A stretch of DNA of 60,202 bases from Pseudomonadales bacterium (GCA_022827245.1 JAJDTI010000171.1:1-60202); one strand, 5' to 3'; shown: positions 42,226-51,655, numbered from the stretch's first letter. Translations and numbers: made by a program. Notes: a model not told the origin generated them from the sequence alone.

Positions 42226-43746
42226 ATGCGACGTCGACAGTTCGTTTCCGGGGCGGCCACGCTGGCCGCTGCACCCGCCATTGCACTCACGGGCGCGCCC
42301 GCGTCGTCGGGCGGCGGGCAAGTGGGGGGTTCGTCCCTCGCAGGCATCGGCGGGCTCCTTTCCGAGCTGATACCGAAACTCGCGGAAGAACTCGGCTCGC
42401 CCGGCTACGTGGCCGGGATCTACCAGGACGGATCGGAGTGGCTGTTCGCGCACGGGGTGCGCAACCTCAACACCGGCGATCCGATGACGACGGATACGGC
42501 CTGGCTGCTCGGCTCCATAACCAAGGTGCTGACCACGACCCTGCTGCTGAAGTACGTGGAAGCGGGGAAGATCGATCTCGACGCGCCCATCACCCGCTAT
42601 CTCCCGGACTTTCGCCTGGCCGAGGAGGGGGCCGCGGAGCGCATCCGGGTGCGCCAGCTCGTCAACCACACCAACGGCATCGATGCGGACACCCTGATGC
42701 CCGCACGGGAGTTCGGCCCCAACGCGGTGCAGTCCTACATCGACGCGCTTTCCGGGATCGGCACCCTGTTCGCCCCGGACGAACTGCTGCACTACACGAA
42801 CCCGGGTTTCACGATCGCCGGGCGCATCATCGAGACCCTGTCGGGCAAGCGTTTCGACCGGACGCTGGAAGAGGAAATCTACGCGCCCATCGGCATGGAC
42901 CGGTCCGTCACCTCCGCGACCCAGGCGATCCTCCACCGCACCGCGGTCGGGGCCTATCCCGGCCCGGACGGCGAGATGGCGGCGGCGCGCCTGTTCATGC
43001 TGCCGGTGTCGGCGGCCCCGGCCGGGGCGACGCCCATCGTCAACGTGCCGGACCTCATCGCGTTCGCGCGCACGCACCTGGCGGACGGCGTCGCGCCCAA
43101 CGGAACGCGCGTGCTCTCCGCCGAACTCTGCCGGGCGATGCGCACCCCGACGTTCGATCTGCAGACGCCCAACGCGCCGCCGATAGGGCTTGGCTGGTTC
43201 CTGCCGTCCATCGGCGGCACCACGGGCTGGTGGCACGGCGGCGGGTCGCCCGGAGGCACCTCCGGGTTGACCGTATTCCCGGAGTACGACCTGGTGATCG
43301 CGAGTTTCGGCACGGGTCCGGGATCGAGCCCCATGCACGACCGGTTGGTCAGCACCGTACTGCGGGAGCATGTCGGACTGACCGTCGAGCCGCCCTTTTC
43401 CGAGGCGGAGACCAGCCTGCCGATGAGTCACTACGCCGGCGACTACGAGTCTTTCGAGTCACGCGCGGAAGTGCGTGCCGGGAAAGGCGCCGACGAAATC
43501 GACGTGACCTCGCACTACCTGCCGGCCAGCGAGGAACAGAAGGAGGTCCTGGAACTCTACATGGGCTCGAGCGACGCGGCGCCGACGGTCACCTACTCGG
43601 CCATTCACGACAACCTGTTCGCCCCGGCGGGGCTGCCGAAGGAATTCTTCTCGGGCGTCTGGGGGCGCATGGCGCTGCTGTCGTTCCACGAGGTCGGGCG
43701 CCGTCGCTACGCGCATACGCGCTTCAGGGCCCTGCTGAAGTCCTGA
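42226..43746 (+). CDS. Serine hydrolase, class C beta-lactamase family, Tat-type signal
   Basis: A 506-aa member of the beta-lactamase/D-aminopeptidase/esterase family. The SxxK nucleophile is in LLGSITKV, the YxN is in LHYTNPG, and the third element is WWHGGGSPGG. RRRQFVSGAATLAAAPAIAL looks like a twin-arginine export signal. After residue 380 there is a C-terminal beta-domain with AGDYESFESRAEV, which in relatives covers the active site. It may hydrolyse peptides containing D-residues, esters or amides rather than antibiotics. It starts 47 bases after the S9 gene and could be in the same operon. Confidence 0.88.
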   Translation: MRRRQFVSGAATLAAAPAIALTGAPASSGGGQVGGSSLAGIGGLLSELIPKLAEELGSPGYVAGIYQDGSEWLFAHGVRNLNTGDPMTTDTAWLLGSITKVLTTTLLLKYVEAGKIDLDAPITRYLPDFRLAEEGAAERIRVRQLVNHTNGIDADTLMPAREFGPNAVQSYIDALSGIGTLFAPDELLHYTNPGFTIAGRIIETLSGKRFDRTLEEEIYAPIGMDRSVTSATQAILHRTAVGAYPGPDGEMAAARLFMLPVSAAPAGATPIVNVPDLIAFARTHLADGVAPNGTRVLSAELCRAMRTPTFDLQTPNAPPIGLGWFLPSIGGTTGWWHGGGSPGGTSGLTVFPEYDLVIASFGTGPGSSPMHDRLVSTVLREHVGLTVEPPFSEAETSLPMSHYAGDYESFESRAEVRAGKGADEIDVTSHYLPASEEQKEVLELYMGSSDAAPTVTYSAIHDNLFAPAGLPKEFFSGVWGRMALLSFHEVGRRRYAHTRFRALLKS

Positions 43747-43752
43747 AGCTCC

Positions 43753-46700
43753 TCAAGGTTGCCGATACGCCTTGCGAATGGTCACCGGCTCGTTCAGCAA
43801 CTGGCCCCGCAGGTACGCGTTGTCCGTGGGCGCCGTGGCTTCCTCCTGGTGAATCCCGTGCACCACGTCCATGCCGGAGGTGACGCGTCCGAACGCGGCG
43901 AAGCCGAGGCCGTCGGCGTTGCGGGCACCGCCGAAGTCGAGGCTCGGCTGGTCGCCGACGGTGACGAAGAACGCGCCGCCGCTGGCGCTGCCGGGGTCCG
44001 TCCTGCCGAGTGACAGCGTGCCGTCGAGGTGGCGGATGCCGGTCTGCTCGGTAGTCTCGTGCGGGACTGACGGCAGGGCTTTCGAGGGGTCCGTCAGGCC
44101 GCCCTGAACCACTTCGATGACCGGCGAGCCGTTGTCGTTGTTGCGGCGCACGACGCGGTAGAAGGCGCCGCCGTCGAAGAGCCCCTGGTCGACGTGTTCC
44201 AGGAAACTGCCGGCGGACGCGGGCGCGGCCTCCGGGTACACCGCCAGCGCGATGTCGCCGGCGTCCGTCTCCAGCGTGACGCGCACCGCCGGACCCCACT
44301 CGTCCGCGGCCGGGTCGTCGGCCGGCGGCGCCTCGGGTTGTGCCATGGCAGCCATCTGAATGGTCTTCACCTGCTCCATCATGCGGTCCGAGGACGACTT
44401 CGCGCTGAAGCCCGGCGGCGGTTCCATCCCGCCGAGATGCCGGACGAAATAGTCCCACATGCGCACCATGCCGTAACCGGGCAGGGCGTGGCCGGTCTGC
44501 GGCAACAGCACGAGGTCGAACACCTTGTTGGCGTCCATGAGGGCCTGCGTGAGCTGGAAGAGGCCGCCGGGGTGCACGCCGAAGTCCAGCATGCCGTGAA
44601 TGAAGAGGAGCTTGCCGTCGAGGTTCGCCGCGTGCGTCAGGTTCGCCTGCTCGAGGTAGTTGTCGCCGGCCGGCAGGCCCTGGTAGCGCTCGCCCCAACT
44701 GTGCCAGAACAGCCGCTGGTCGTGGTTGCCGGCGATGGACACGCCGACCTTGAAGAACTCCGGGAACTTGAGCATGGCGCGCGCGGCCATGTAGCCGCCG
44801 CCGGAGACCCCGGTGATGCCGACGCGCTCCGCGTCCAGGTACGGGAACCGCTCGGCGAGCTGCCGGATGGCGGCGACGTGGTCTTCGAGGTTGCTCGCGG
44901 TCTGCAGCCGGCCGTAGGACGACTCGTGGAAGGCGCGCGAGCGTTCCGTGGTGCCGCGTCCGTCCAGGATGACCGCGACGAACCCCAGTTCCGCCAGGGA
45001 CGCGGCCGAGACCAGGCTCAGGGAGGACAGGGAACTGAAACCCGTCTTGGGCACGTTCGTGACCTGGGGCCCGCCGTAGATGTAGTCGATCACCGGGTAG
45101 GACCGGCCGGGATCGAAGTCCCGCGGCTTCAGCATCACGCCGCGAATCTCCGTTTCGCCGTCGGCGGCGGTGACGGTGAAGGGCTCGGGCCAGCGTTGCC
45201 CGTCCGGGACGGCATGCGGCGTTGCCTCCTCGACGAGCAGGAGTTCCTCGCCGTCCGCCGACATGAGCGCGGTGACGTTGGGCCGATCCGGGCGCTGGCG
45301 GGTCTCCACGTAGTAGGCGGCCCCTGGAGACAGCCCGGAAACCGCGCCCGGGTCCTGGCCGAAGACGGTGAGCAGCAGCAGCGAGAAGTCGCCCTGCGAG
45401 AGCACGATGTGGTCGGCGTCACTGGCGCTCAGCACGGTGAGTTCGGCGGTGTCCAGGTGCACCCGGACCACTTCGCGAAAGTAGGGATTCGCGTCCGGCC
45501 GGCGCCCGCCGACGGTCAGGAAGAGTTCGCGCCCTTCCCGGTCAAACCCGAGCACGTCTCTCACGAGCCAGTCGCCGGCGGTCAGCACGCGCTTCTCCTC
45601 GCCCGATGACGCGTCGTGCAGGTACAGGTGCCCCCAGCCCGACTTCTCCGAGTACCAGGCGAACTCGCCGCTCCCGGGCAGGGGCACGATGAAGGTCGGC
45701 ATGTACACGTTTGAGCCGAGTTCCAGGTAGGTGTCCGTGGTCTCCCGGAACACCACGCGGGCGAGCCCCGAGTCGCGGGCCGCCGTGACCACGCGGGCCT
45801 CCCGCTCGCCGCGCAGGATGTCCACGAAGTAGACCGCCGTGGAGTCCGCGGACCACCAGGCCCGGTTGCCCCCGAAGGGCGTGTCGTTCATGCGCGCCGC
45901 CGCCAGGTCCGGGTAGTGCACCGGCGTCTGCTTCCCGGTGTCCGTGTCGATGACGGTCATGCGGAAGCGGGTGACGTGCTCGTCGCCCGGCAGCGCCTGG
46001 CGGTAGTCGATCACCCTGGGCCGGATGCTCCCGTCGGCGGGCGCGAAGTCGATCACCGGCAGGGACTGCACCTGGCGGTCGTCCGTCTGCGCGGTGAAGA
46101 GGTAGCGCGAGTCGGGTGACCACACGGCTTCCGGCCTGACCGCGGGCCGGCCCGTGGCGTTGGGCGTGGCCCCGTAGGCGTAGAAAGGTTCGCCGTCCCT
46201 GGTGAGCTGCTTCTCCTCGCCGGAAGCGAGGCGCTTCACCCAGAGGTTGTGGTCCCTGGAGAAGGCCGCCCTGGACCCGTCGGGGGAGACCAGCCAGGAC
46301 GGGTCGTTGGGATTGGCGTCGAGTTCCTCGAGTTCGCCGTCCTCGAAACGGAAGAACCGGCCAACGGCCGTGAAGGTCACCGCGGAGGGCTCGATCTCGA
46401 CGCCCACTATGGGCAATGCGGCGGCGTCGATCTCCTGGCCCGTTTCTTTCGCAAGGGAGGCCGCGAGGGCTTCATGGTCGAAGGCGGGCCGCTTCTCGCG
46501 CCGCTCCGCGTCCACCAGCGTGTACGCCTTGCCCCCGGGCGTTTCGCGCTCGTACCAGAACGTCGATGCGTCGATCCACCGCGGATGGATGGTCTGGTTG
46601 AGCACCCATCGGTCTTCGGCGTGCCCCTGGACCGCCGCCGCGCGCTCGTAGGCCGGCAACAACGGGTGCGGCGCCGCGGGCTCGTCCTGGGCGAGGCAGA

Positions 46701-46761
46701 CGCCCGCGCCGAACAGGAGCAGGACCGTGAACGGGGAACGGGTGCAGTTGATCGGGTTCAT
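43753..46761 (-). CDS. Dipeptidyl-peptidase IV fused to a C-terminal cyclophilin-type peptidyl-prolyl isomerase
   Basis: A 1002-aa two-enzyme fusion. Residues 1-24 are a signal peptide (FTVLLLFGAGVCLAQ). The S9B part has a propeller (about 30-530) and a hydrolase domain with YPVIDYIYGGPQ, S653 in TGVSGGG, D726 in GMLDFG and H758 in QTGHALPG. A linker rich in Ala, Pro and Asp (about 787-825) leads to the cyclophilin domain (826-1002): LETDAGDIALAVYPEAAP, FYRVVR with the catalytic Arg, and GGAFFVTVGDQPSLD. The reading frame is continuous with no stop between the two. It combines proline-specific cleavage with proline isomerisation, both expected in the periplasm. The ATG overlaps the preceding gene's stop (ATGA). 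Confidence 0.92.
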   Translation of the reverse strand: MNPINCTRSPFTVLLLFGAGVCLAQDEPAAPHPLLPAYERAAAVQGHAEDRWVLNQTIHPRWIDASTFWYERETPGGKAYTLVDAERREKRPAFDHEALAASLAKETGQEIDAAALPIVGVEIEPSAVTFTAVGRFFRFEDGELEELDANPNDPSWLVSPDGSRAAFSRDHNLWVKRLASGEEKQLTRDGEPFYAYGATPNATGRPAVRPEAVWSPDSRYLFTAQTDDRQVQSLPVIDFAPADGSIRPRVIDYRQALPGDEHVTRFRMTVIDTDTGKQTPVHYPDLAAARMNDTPFGGNRAWWSADSTAVYFVDILRGEREARVVTAARDSGLARVVFRETTDTYLELGSNVYMPTFIVPLPGSGEFAWYSEKSGWGHLYLHDASSGEEKRVLTAGDWLVRDVLGFDREGRELFLTVGGRRPDANPYFREVVRVHLDTAELTVLSASDADHIVLSQGDFSLLLLTVFGQDPGAVSGLSPGAAYYVETRQRPDRPNVTALMSADGEELLLVEEATPHAVPDGQRWPEPFTVTAADGETEIRGVMLKPRDFDPGRSYPVIDYIYGGPQVTNVPKTGFSSLSSLSLVSAASLAELGFVAVILDGRGTTERSRAFHESSYGRLQTASNLEDHVAAIRQLAERFPYLDAERVGITGVSGGGYMAARAMLKFPEFFKVGVSIAGNHDQRLFWHSWGERYQGLPAGDNYLEQANLTHAANLDGKLLFIHGMLDFGVHPGGLFQLTQALMDANKVFDLVLLPQTGHALPGYGMVRMWDYFVRHLGGMEPPPGFSAKSSSDRMMEQVKTIQMAAMAQPEAPPADDPAADEWGPAVRVTLETDAGDIALAVYPEAAPASAGSFLEHVDQGLFDGGAFYRVVRRNNDNGSPVIEVVQGGLTDPSKALPSVPHETTEQTGIRHLDGTLSLGRTDPGSASGGAFFVTVGDQPSLDFGGARNADGLGFAAFGRVTSGMDVVHGIHQEEATAPTDNAYLRGQLLNEPVTIRKAYRQP

Positions 46762-47477
46762 TTCGCCTCCAGCAGGTACCACTCGCGTTGTACGTCGGTC
46801 AGGTCGGCAAGTCCCCGGCGCCAGCCGCGCGCGGCGGGATCGGTGGTCAGGAACGCCAGGGCTGCCGACATCGCCGCGAGATCCCGGTACTCCACCCAGA
46901 TGCTCGCGTTCTCCCGGTCGCTCCCGGCCGAGGTCAGGGCGCCGTAGTACTGCACGGCGATGTCGGTGTGGCCCGCCTCCCGCAGCAGGCGATCCAGCTT
47001 CCGTACGTGCTCCGGCAGGGCCACGAGATTGGGCAGGATCGACTCGGAACGGAGCTGCAGCCAGTGGACGGCGATCGGCGGGTCTTCCGGCCGGCGCATC
47101 AGGCGCGGCGCATCGTCCAGGGTGTCCTCCACCTGCGCCTCGGAGTAGAACGTGAGCCTCCCCGACTGCATGAGCGCCACCTGGTTGGTGATCCAGCCCG
47201 GGTCCCGCTGGGCGGTGAACTCGGCGTTCGTCCAGTCCCTGAGGTCGCGGTAGCGCTCGGCCCAGATCAGTTCCTCGCGCTCGCAAGACGGATTCAGGGG
47301 CCAGAACCCCTGCACCGCCTGGTGCTCCGGTTCGATCCCTTCGAGTTCCTCGGGCACGGCGGCCAGGAGCCCGCCGAGGATCTCCGCCTGCACGTCGACG
47401 CCGGGCGCCCCGCGCAGGATGGCGAAGTGCAGCACGCCGCCGAAGCGCCGAACATGCTGTTCTTGGCCGGCGCGCAC
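46758..47477 (-). CDS. Hypothetical protein of the GGT/DPP-PPIase operon
   Basis: A 239-aa protein I do not recognise. The N-terminal part (GVLHFAILRGAPGVDVQAEI) and the C-terminal part (IWVEYRDLAAMSAALAFLTTD) suggest two ferredoxin-like, dimeric alpha-beta-barrel (NIPSNAP/EthD-type) halves, but that is a guess from strand/helix alternation. There is no signal peptide. The start is a GTG at 47477, 4 bases after the stop of the GGT-like gene; the gene's own stop overlaps the ATG of the fusion gene. Such tight coupling implies that the three products act together. Confidence 0.6.
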   Translation of the reverse strand: MRAGQEQHVRRFGGVLHFAILRGAPGVDVQAEILGGLLAAVPEELEGIEPEHQAVQGFWPLNPSCEREELIWAERYRDLRDWTNAEFTAQRDPGWITNQVALMQSGRLTFYSEAQVEDTLDDAPRLMRRPEDPPIAVHWLQLRSESILPNLVALPEHVRKLDRLLREAGHTDIAVQYYGALTSAGSDRENASIWVEYRDLAAMSAALAFLTTDPAARGWRRGLADLTDVQREWYLLEAK

Positions 47478-47481
47478 GTCG

Positions 47482-49272
47482 TCAATAGCCGACCGGCCGG
47501 CTGTCGTTGTCCGGCGTCAGCGCCCAGACCATGGAGACGCCGCCGCTGCGCGCGCCGGTGTGGGGGTCGATCATGGCGCCGGACCAGCCGCCCTGCAGGA
47601 TGTCGTCCTCGTAGAGATTGGCGCCCATGGCGTTCGCGGCGGCGACCACCTCGGGATCGAACCTGCCCTCCACGATGCTGGTCCGCTCGGTGAGGCCGGT
47701 CGAGGTGAACTCTGGAGAACCGAAGGCCGGTGCGCTCGCCGCTTCGTCGGGGCTGTAGCCGAAGTCGAGGATCGAGTGCAGGGCCTGGATGGTCTTCTGG
47801 TGCAGACCCATGCCAATGGAGCCGTAGGCGAGCAGCGGCGCTCCGTCGCGCATCACGATGCCCGGATTGGTCGGGTCGGGCAGCCGCACGCCCGGTCCGG
47901 CGGCCGCGATCTGCGCCTGCTGGTGCGCGCCGGAGTCCGGGATCGAGATGCCGTCGACGAAGATGCCCGTCATGCCCCAGCTCACGGTGTTGATGGAGTG
48001 CACCATGCCCAGCATGTTGCCCCACTGGTCGGCCGTGGCGATGGTGTCGGAGTGCACGGGAACGGTCCGCGGCGGGCGGGCGAAGGGGATGTCGCCGGCC
48101 TGCAGCGCGGCCCAGAGCGCGCGGCCGTGCGGCTTGCCGAGCCGGCCCCGCAGCGACATGTCCACCCCCGGCACCTCGTCGGCGAGATGCGGGAACAGGT
48201 AGCCGGCCATGGACAGCCGCGTGAGCTGGGTGAGCCAGAAGAGGGCTTCCGGCGATTCGGTGTAGTGGCCCATGGACTTGATGTCCGCGGCTTCCAGGAT
48301 GTTCAGCGCCTCGGTGGTGTTGACGCCGCCGGTGGCCGGAAGGCCGTGGGAGAAGACCTGGTGCCCGGCATAGTCTGCCACCACGGGGTCGCTCCAGAGG
48401 ACTTCGTAGGCGGCGAGGTCTTCCATGGTCATCCGGCCCCCTTCCTCCCGGACCGCCGCGACCAGCCTCTCGCCCCATGGGCCCGAATAGAGGTAGTCCA
48501 CGTTGCCGTCGGCGGCGACCCGGCGCAACGTCGCCGCCAGCGCCGGCTGCCGGAAGTTGTCGTCGAGTGCGTGGAAGGAGCCGTCTTCCCGCGCGAAGAC
48601 CGCCCGGGTCTCCGGGCGGCGGGAGAGGACGTTGGAGCGGAACTCGACGTTCTGCACCAGCCCGGCGTTGAACGGCATGCCTTCCTCGGCGATGCGGATG
48701 GAGGCCTCGAACAGGTCCGCGAAGGGGACCTTGCCGAAGCGCTCATGGCCCGCTTCCACGCCCTTCATGAATCCCGGCACCAGGGTGGCGCGCCCGGACG
48801 GACGGATTTCCGTGGACATGAAGTCGCCGATGTCCAGGCCCGGGATGGTCATGGGGTCGTCCTCGCCGGCCACCGTGTTGTAGGACGCGTTCATGTTGTA
48901 GACGGCGTCGGTTTCGGCGTCGTAGTAGACCAGCGTCATGATGCCCGCGAAGCTGACCCAGCTTCCCGCGGCGAGGGTCACCTGCGCCATCGCGGTGGCC
49001 AACGCGGCGTCCATGGCGGAGCCGCCCGCCTTGAGGATGTCCAGCCCCGCCTGCACCGCGGCGGCGCCGGTGGTGCCCACGACGATGCCCTTGTCCGTCG
49101 TACCGCTTTCCTCCGGCGGGCTCGATGGTTCCTCCGCGGCGATCGGCGCCGGGCCGGCTTGACCGTCTTCGCGCGGAGCCTCGCCCGGGGCGCAGCCAAC
49201 GAGCAACCCGGCGCACATCGACGCCGCGAGTGTCGGTCCGGCGACGAGGGCAGAGGTGCGGATCGTGTTCAT
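47482..49272 (-). CDS. Gamma-glutamyltransferase-like lipoprotein lacking the catalytic threonine
   Basis: A 596-aa protein of the N-terminal-nucleophile GGT family. The lipobox is AGLLVGC, with Cys 27. GIVVGTTGAAAVQAGLDILKAGGSAMDAALA-type sequence (62-92) and NAGLVQNVEF are GGT landmarks. At the processing site, where GGTs read T-T-H-x-S, this protein reads PVHSD (405-409), so the nucleophilic Thr is replaced by Pro. The later GSPGG-type oxyanion loop is GSIGMG. It is therefore unlikely to self-cleave or transfer gamma-glutamyl groups in the usual way. It is the first gene of a three-gene leftward operon and is divergent from a TonB receptor. Confidence 0.82.
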   Translation of the reverse strand: MNTIRTSALVAGPTLAASMCAGLLVGCAPGEAPREDGQAGPAPIAAEEPSSPPEESGTTDKGIVVGTTGAAAVQAGLDILKAGGSAMDAALATAMAQVTLAAGSWVSFAGIMTLVYYDAETDAVYNMNASYNTVAGEDDPMTIPGLDIGDFMSTEIRPSGRATLVPGFMKGVEAGHERFGKVPFADLFEASIRIAEEGMPFNAGLVQNVEFRSNVLSRRPETRAVFAREDGSFHALDDNFRQPALAATLRRVAADGNVDYLYSGPWGERLVAAVREEGGRMTMEDLAAYEVLWSDPVVADYAGHQVFSHGLPATGGVNTTEALNILEAADIKSMGHYTESPEALFWLTQLTRLSMAGYLFPHLADEVPGVDMSLRGRLGKPHGRALWAALQAGDIPFARPPRTVPVHSDTIATADQWGNMLGMVHSINTVSWGMTGIFVDGISIPDSGAHQQAQIAAAGPGVRLPDPTNPGIVMRDGAPLLAYGSIGMGLHQKTIQALHSILDFGYSPDEAASAPAFGSPEFTSTGLTERTSIVEGRFDPEVVAAANAMGANLYEDDILQGGWSGAMIDPHTGARSGGVSMVWALTPDNDSRPVGY

Positions 49273-49328
49273 TTCGTCTCCAGCGGTACTCCTCCGGGCT
49301 CATTCCATGACGCGGCCCGTGCCTTGCA

Positions 49329-49344
49329 CCCTCAGTACTGAGGG
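49329..49344. promoter_or_regulatory. Perfect 16-base palindrome between GGT operon and TonB receptor
   Basis: CCCTCAGTACTGAGGG is fully self-complementary. It lies 57 bases before the GGT-like start and 103 bases before the receptor start, in the 174-base divergent gap, and GCAC/GTGC extend the symmetry after a one-base offset. It is a good candidate operator that would link the two transcription units. No regulator gene is adjacent. Confidence 0.5.
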
Positions 49345-49446
49345 AGTGCCGGGAGTATCGCGTCGTTTCGGGAGGCAGGTCGGCGTTGGGAACGGGCGGC
49401 GGGGTCCGCCAAGGCCGTGCCGTGCATTTGCGTGGAGGAGACCGAC

Positions 49447-51591
49447 ATGAACACTAGCGATCCCATCCGTTCGCGGCGAAGCGCGCGGTGCGTCCCCTGG
49501 TTGCCGGTGCTTCTCCTGCCGCCCCTGCTCGCGGCCGGCAATGTCGCCCACGCCCAGCCGGCGCTGGAAGAGATCGTCGTCACCGCGCAGAAGCGCGAGG
49601 AGAACCTCTACGAGGTGCCCGTCGCGGTGAGCGCCTTCGACGACGAGAAGCTCGAGCAGGCCATCCTCGACGACGTGGCGGACCTCGGCCGCTTCGCGCC
49701 GAGCCTGACGGCGAACAACGTCTCCGCCGGGGGTTCCAACATCTTCATGCGGGGCGTCGGCAACGAGATCATCGCCGTGGGCGCCGATTCCAGCGTCGCG
49801 ATCTACGTCGACGGCGTCTACACCCCGCGCTTCACGTCGGCCCTCAACAACTTCGTGGATGTCGAGCGGGTGGAGCTGGTCAAGGGGCCGCAGGGGACGC
49901 TCTACGGCCGCAACGCGACGGGGGGCGCCATCAACATCGTCACGAAGCAGCCGTCGGCCGAGACGTCGCTCAAGGGCGACGTGGAGTTCAGCAACTTCTC
50001 GGGACGCAAGGTGCGGGCCGCGGGAGGCGGGGCGCTCTCGGACACGGTGTTCGGCCGGCTGGCCCTGGTCTACAACAACAAGGAGAACTACTCCTACAAC
50101 CCGGTGTTCCGGGAACGCCTCGACGTGGAGGACATGTTCGCGGCCAACGCGTCGCTCAAGTGGCAGCCGAGCGACCGCTTCGAGGCGCTCCTGCGCTACG
50201 ACCAGTTGCGGGACAACGCGCTGGGCGTGGTCTCGACCCGGGTCCTGTCGCCGGGAGCCGGGCACGCCGGTCTCGTGTTCGACCCGGACCCCTTCGTCAA
50301 CGGCTCCGACTTCCGGGTGCGCGATTCGATGAACGACATGGACTCGCGCGGCTTCAACGCCAGCCTCACCTGGGACTTCGAGAACTTCCGCATCACCTCG
50401 CTGAGCGCCTGGAAGCACTTCGAGACGGACCTCGACTACGACGCCGACGGCACCGAACGTCCGCTGCTCTCGGTGGTGCCGGTGTCGGAGGAGGAGTCCC
50501 GCACGCTCTCGGAGGAACTGCGCATCGAGTACACGGGCACCGGGGCGTGGGAGTGGATGGCCGGTTTCTTCTACTTCGACGAGGACGCCAGGCAGGACCT
50601 GAATCTCGAACTGCTCGGCGGCGTGCTGGCCCTGGTGCCCCTCTCCGACCTCGACGTGGAGGCCTGGGCGCTGTTCGGCGAGGTCGCCTTCAACCCGACC
50701 GAGCGCCTGAAGCTGACCGCCGGCATGCGCTACAGCGACGAGACCAAGGAACACGTGACGATCATGAACGGCGTGATGCTGCCCGACTCTTCCGGGACGG
50801 CGTCCTGGGACGCGTTCACGCCGAAGTTCACGGTGGGCTACGACCTTCGCGAGAGCCTCTTCGTCTACGCCACCGCCAGCCGCGGCTTCAAGAGCGGGGG
50901 CTTCAACTCCGTCTCGAACTCCCCGGTGTTCGACCCGGAATACCTCTGGAACTACGAGGCGGGCCTGAAGGGCACGGCCGCCGACGGCCGCCTGCGCGGC
51001 GCGGTCACGGGCTTCCTCTACGACTACACCGACATCCAGGTGCGCATCTATCCCGAGGTCACCGGCGCGCCCATCCCCATCGACAACGCGTCCAAGGCGG
51101 AGGTCCGGGGCATCGAGATCGAAGGCAGCCTGATGCCTTCCCCGAACTTCCAGCTCGACGTGTCCATCGCCTGGATCGACGGCTCCTACGAGGACTACAT
51201 CACGGCCAACCCGAACGCGGGCAACGCGCTCCAGGATCTCTCCGGCAACCGGATGATCCACTCGCCGAAGGTCAAGGCGAACGTCGGCGCGGAGTACGCG
51301 TTCGACCTCGGCGGCGCGGGCTCCCTGGCGCTACGTGGCGAGTACATCCACAGTGGCAAGATCTACTTCGACCAGTTCAACGTGGACCAGACCAAGCAGG
51401 ACAGCTACGAACTGTGGAACGCCTACGTCACCTACACAAGCTCCAACGGCCGCTGGACGGTGGCCGCCTGGGGCAAGAACCTGGGCGACGAGGTCTACGT
51501 GCTGCAGATCTACCCGAGCGGCCTGCTCGGCATGCGCGGGCTGCTCGCCCCGCCGCGGACCTACGGGTTGAGGATCGGCTACAGCATGTGA
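49447..51591 (+). CDS. TonB-dependent outer-membrane receptor (3)
   Basis: A 714-aa receptor. The signal peptide ends NVAHAQP. The TonB-box region is LEEIVVTAQKREENLYEVPV (about 39-58). The plug shows FMRGVGNE, VAIYVDGVYTPR and VELVKGPQGTLYGRNATGGA (about 140-159). The barrel carries GFKSGGFNSVS and ends RTYGLRIGYSM. GGAGGAG lies 6 bases before the ATG at 49447. It is divergent from the GGT-like operon, with a perfect palindrome between, and is followed by a CocE hydrolase gene after 64 bases. Its ligand is plausibly a peptide or acylated compound, by context only. Confidence 0.93.
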   Translation: MNTSDPIRSRRSARCVPWLPVLLLPPLLAAGNVAHAQPALEEIVVTAQKREENLYEVPVAVSAFDDEKLEQAILDDVADLGRFAPSLTANNVSAGGSNIFMRGVGNEIIAVGADSSVAIYVDGVYTPRFTSALNNFVDVERVELVKGPQGTLYGRNATGGAINIVTKQPSAETSLKGDVEFSNFSGRKVRAAGGGALSDTVFGRLALVYNNKENYSYNPVFRERLDVEDMFAANASLKWQPSDRFEALLRYDQLRDNALGVVSTRVLSPGAGHAGLVFDPDPFVNGSDFRVRDSMNDMDSRGFNASLTWDFENFRITSLSAWKHFETDLDYDADGTERPLLSVVPVSEEESRTLSEELRIEYTGTGAWEWMAGFFYFDEDARQDLNLELLGGVLALVPLSDLDVEAWALFGEVAFNPTERLKLTAGMRYSDETKEHVTIMNGVMLPDSSGTASWDAFTPKFTVGYDLRESLFVYATASRGFKSGGFNSVSNSPVFDPEYLWNYEAGLKGTAADGRLRGAVTGFLYDYTDIQVRIYPEVTGAPIPIDNASKAEVRGIEIEGSLMPSPNFQLDVSIAWIDGSYEDYITANPNAGNALQDLSGNRMIHSPKVKANVGAEYAFDLGGAGSLALRGEYIHSGKIYFDQFNVDQTKQDSYELWNAYVTYTSSNGRWTVAAWGKNLGDEVYVLQIYPSGLLGMRGLLAPPRTYGLRIGYSM

Positions 51592-51655
51592 CGGCTGCCG
51601 GCCGCGGCGGCGCGCCGCCGTCCGTCCCGTTCACCGGACTCGCGAGAAGGAACCC

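Noticed and set aside
51605..51620. Perfect palindrome CGGCGGCGCGCCGCCG between the TonB receptor and CocE genes as an intrinsic terminator.
   Set aside because: There is no T-tract after it and the sequence is low complexity; it could stabilise the message, but it is not a supported terminator.
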